Positions 23,303-24,319 of a DNA stretch of 24,319 nucleotides are shown one piece after another. A model generated the notes under the pieces. That model searched no databases, had not been told where the DNA came from, and saw nothing but the letters and a program-made list of their open reading frames with translations. Origin of the DNA: CAZOSF01 sp964582415 (GTDB taxonomy: Bacteria; Bacteroidota; Bacteroidia; Flavobacteriales; Flavobacteriaceae). Location: the NCBI GenBank assembly GCA_964582415.1, contig CAZOSF010000038.1, positions 1-24,319 of the forward strand, given 5' to 3'. The translations under genes and the position numbers were made by a program. Numbering within the stretch: position 1 is the first letter of the stretch; each line of letters opens with the position of its first letter.

Positions 23303-23614
23303 ATGGTTGAAACAAGTAATCAAAAAAATACAGTATCCGGTACCTCAATAGAAACGCAGGGAGACGTTACCATCGGAGACCGAAAAACCATCAATGTATA
23401 TGGTATGGAGGCGAATTCAAAGGATGTCGAATTCGTGATAAAATTCTTTATGATTCTTATGGGGGTTTTTGCCATCGCTTCCATAACCTTTTTGGTTTTC
23501 AATCCGGCGAACTATATCGCCAGTTTTGCAGCTGGTGGATTTTTTGTGTTGCTGGCATTATTGATTGTTGTTTTGATTCGTTCAAAACGGCATTCTCATA
23601 TTAACGTTAACTAA
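23303..23614 (+). CDS. Two-TM membrane protein with one N-terminal HET-s-like motif
   Basis: The ATG at 23303 gives 103 residues; an upstream in-frame ATG (23258) would overlap the previous gene and add 15 residues of poor character. Residues 9-26 are the same motif as in the preceding protein (N9, V11, V22, I24, G25-D26, preceded by K8). Two hydrophobic helices follow at about 44-66 (VIKFFMILMGVFAIASITFLVF) and 71-92 (ASFAAGGFFVLLALLIVVLI), then a basic tail RSKRHSH. The N-terminus is probably cytoplasmic, since the tail after an even number of helices is basic. The single motif copy could template or recruit its neighbour at the membrane (inference). No known family is recognised beyond this. 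It lies 7 bases before the next gene. Confidence 0.7.
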   Translation: MVETSNQKNTVSGTSIETQGDVTIGDRKTINVYGMEANSKDVEFVIKFFMILMGVFAIASITFLVFNPANYIASFAAGGFFVLLALLIVVLIRSKRHSHINVN

Positions 23615-23621
23615 AGGACCT

Positions 23622-24254
23622 ATGAAATTTAGATTATTAGTCACCATATTGACCTTTGCCATCATTGGACTCTTTGCCATGGTAGTTAAAAAATCATACG
23701 ACTTGAAAGCGAGTGAAATGCGTTTGCAAGCAAAAAACGACACCTTGGTCTCTCAGAAAAGAACCATCGACTCACTCTATGGGGTTACCGATCAACAACT
23801 TAAGGATTTGGAACGGGCAACCGACAGTATCTATTTTTATGCTGCCCGAAATACAAACTCCTTCAAATCCTACCGGGGATACGTTGCCAACTATGGGAAA
23901 AAAGGGGAGTATTATCATAAAGCACTTACCAACATGAATGCCTACTTCCCTAAAAAGGGATACGTGCAGATTGAGGAATCAAATGGGTACAAATATTACA
24001 ATCCTTATGAGAATACGAAGGGATTTCCAGAGGAGCCAATATTAATAGTTGGAGAGCCTTCGGTGACGAAAACTAATTTGATTGTTCTTGATAAAGCGAT
24101 GACCGTTCGAAAAGGAGTTATTGGTAATTCCGATTTTCGAAACACCAGTTCTACTGGTGACGTACTGGTTTTAGGGCAGGTGGTGAAGTTGTTGGATATA
24201 GTCGAAAGCGGTAATGCGAAATGGGGGCATATTGCATATGGGAATAAGTGGTGA
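23622..24254 (+). CDS. Membrane-anchored protein with SH3-like C-terminal domain
   Basis: A 210-residue protein with one N-terminal membrane helix (about 4-22, RLLVTILTFAIIGLFAMVV) and a coiled-coil-like segment (about 25-68). A helical unit NTNSFKSYRGYVANYGKKGEYY (77-98) resembles the NTxxAYxxYLxxYPxGxY repeat common in Bacteroidota. The C-terminal SH3-like domain (about 157-210) has MTVRKGVIGN, LGQVVKLLDI and NAKWGHIAYGNKW. The protein stops right after GNKW, where many such domains continue with a final GW(V/I), so the last strand may be trimmed. The bulk is probably periplasmic. It lies 7 bases after the two-TM motif gene, in the same operon, and could bind cell wall or a partner; no specific role can be assigned. 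Confidence 0.7.
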   Translation: MKFRLLVTILTFAIIGLFAMVVKKSYDLKASEMRLQAKNDTLVSQKRTIDSLYGVTDQQLKDLERATDSIYFYAARNTNSFKSYRGYVANYGKKGEYYHKALTNMNAYFPKKGYVQIEESNGYKYYNPYENTKGFPEEPILIVGEPSVTKTNLIVLDKAMTVRKGVIGNSDFRNTSSTGDVLVLGQVVKLLDIVESGNAKWGHIAYGNKW

Positions 24255-24284
24255 TGCCAATTAAGTTCATAAGCCTTTAGGTTG

Positions 24285-24317
24285 TAACGGTGACGTTATA
24301 GATTACCTTCGGTGATC
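24285..24317 (+). other. Two consecutive short hairpins after the last gene
   Basis: TAACG-GTGA-CGTTA (24285-24298) is a perfect 5-bp stem with a GNRA-type loop. GATTACC-TTC-GGTGATC (24301-24317) is a 7-bp stem with one G-T pair. Neither is followed by a T-run within the window, which ends two bases later. They may be part of a terminator or of a feature beyond the edge. Confidence 0.25.
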
Positions 24318-24319
24318 CT

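Noticed and set aside
24075..24128. A fourth motif copy in the SH3-like protein: N152 followed 16-17 residues later by G168-N169
   Set aside because: The spacing fits, but motif position 14 is Gly rather than hydrophobic, the position 12 Gly is missing, and VRKGVIGN is the normal second strand of a bacterial SH3-like domain. Coincidence is more likely.

Overview
The window comes from a member of the Bacteroidota, most likely a marine member of the Flavobacteriaceae. Supporting evidence: an adjacent gldB-gldC pair (gliding-motility genes confined to this phylum); a dcw (division and cell wall) cluster with the Bacteroidota gene order and a Bacteroidota-type FtsL-like protein; matches to the Bacteroidota -7 promoter element TAnnTTTG upstream of nadE, gldB, the alpha/beta hydrolase and mraZ; and mostly A/T-rich, Shine-Dalgarno-poor gene starts. 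The genus cannot be fixed from the sequence.

Layout. (1) Positions 1-3198 hold the 5' end of nadE on the minus strand, gldB-gldC on the plus strand, and a minus-strand pair (alpha/beta hydrolase followed by engB). A 240-bp control region then leads into the cell-wall operon. (2) Positions 3199-18641 are a tightly packed, single-direction dcw operon: mraZ-rsmH-ftsL-ftsI-murE-mraY-murD-ftsW-murG-murC-ftsQ-ftsA-ftsZ. Most stops and starts overlap, and an intrinsic terminator follows ftsZ. The operon makes the cytoplasmic UDP-MurNAc-pentapeptide (MurC, D, E), attaches it to lipid and adds GlcNAc (MraY, MurG), polymerises and crosslinks it at the septum (FtsW, FtsI), and builds the ring that guides this (FtsQ, FtsL, FtsA, FtsZ). 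mraZ is preceded by phased GTGGTAAAA boxes, presumably the MraZ operator, directly abutting a TATATTTG -7 box. MurE carries DNPR, so the peptidoglycan is of the meso-diaminopimelate type.

(3) Positions 18642-24319 look accessory. A divergently transcribed 44-residue Lys/Ser/Ala/Gly-rich basic protein comes first. It is followed by a membrane protein with a TolB-like domain and a TPR-like region, a caspase-fold peptidase with a TPR-like C-terminal half, and then a compact three-gene set. The first of the three has an N-terminal helical domain and two copies of an 18-residue motif at its C-terminus. The second has one N-terminal copy of the same motif followed by two transmembrane helices. The third is a membrane-anchored protein with a bacterial SH3-like C-terminus.

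The main finding is that shared motif. Three copies lie in two adjacent genes, all with identical spacing (N, then hydrophobic residues at motif positions 3, 14 and 16, then G-D at 17-18). This is the spacing of the HET-s prion-domain repeats as I remember them. With a helical domain in front of two copies, a single N-terminal copy on a membrane partner, and a caspase next door, this end of the window is a candidate amyloid-signalling or regulated cell-death locus. That function is inference. The motif repetition, its spacing and the gene arrangement are directly visible.
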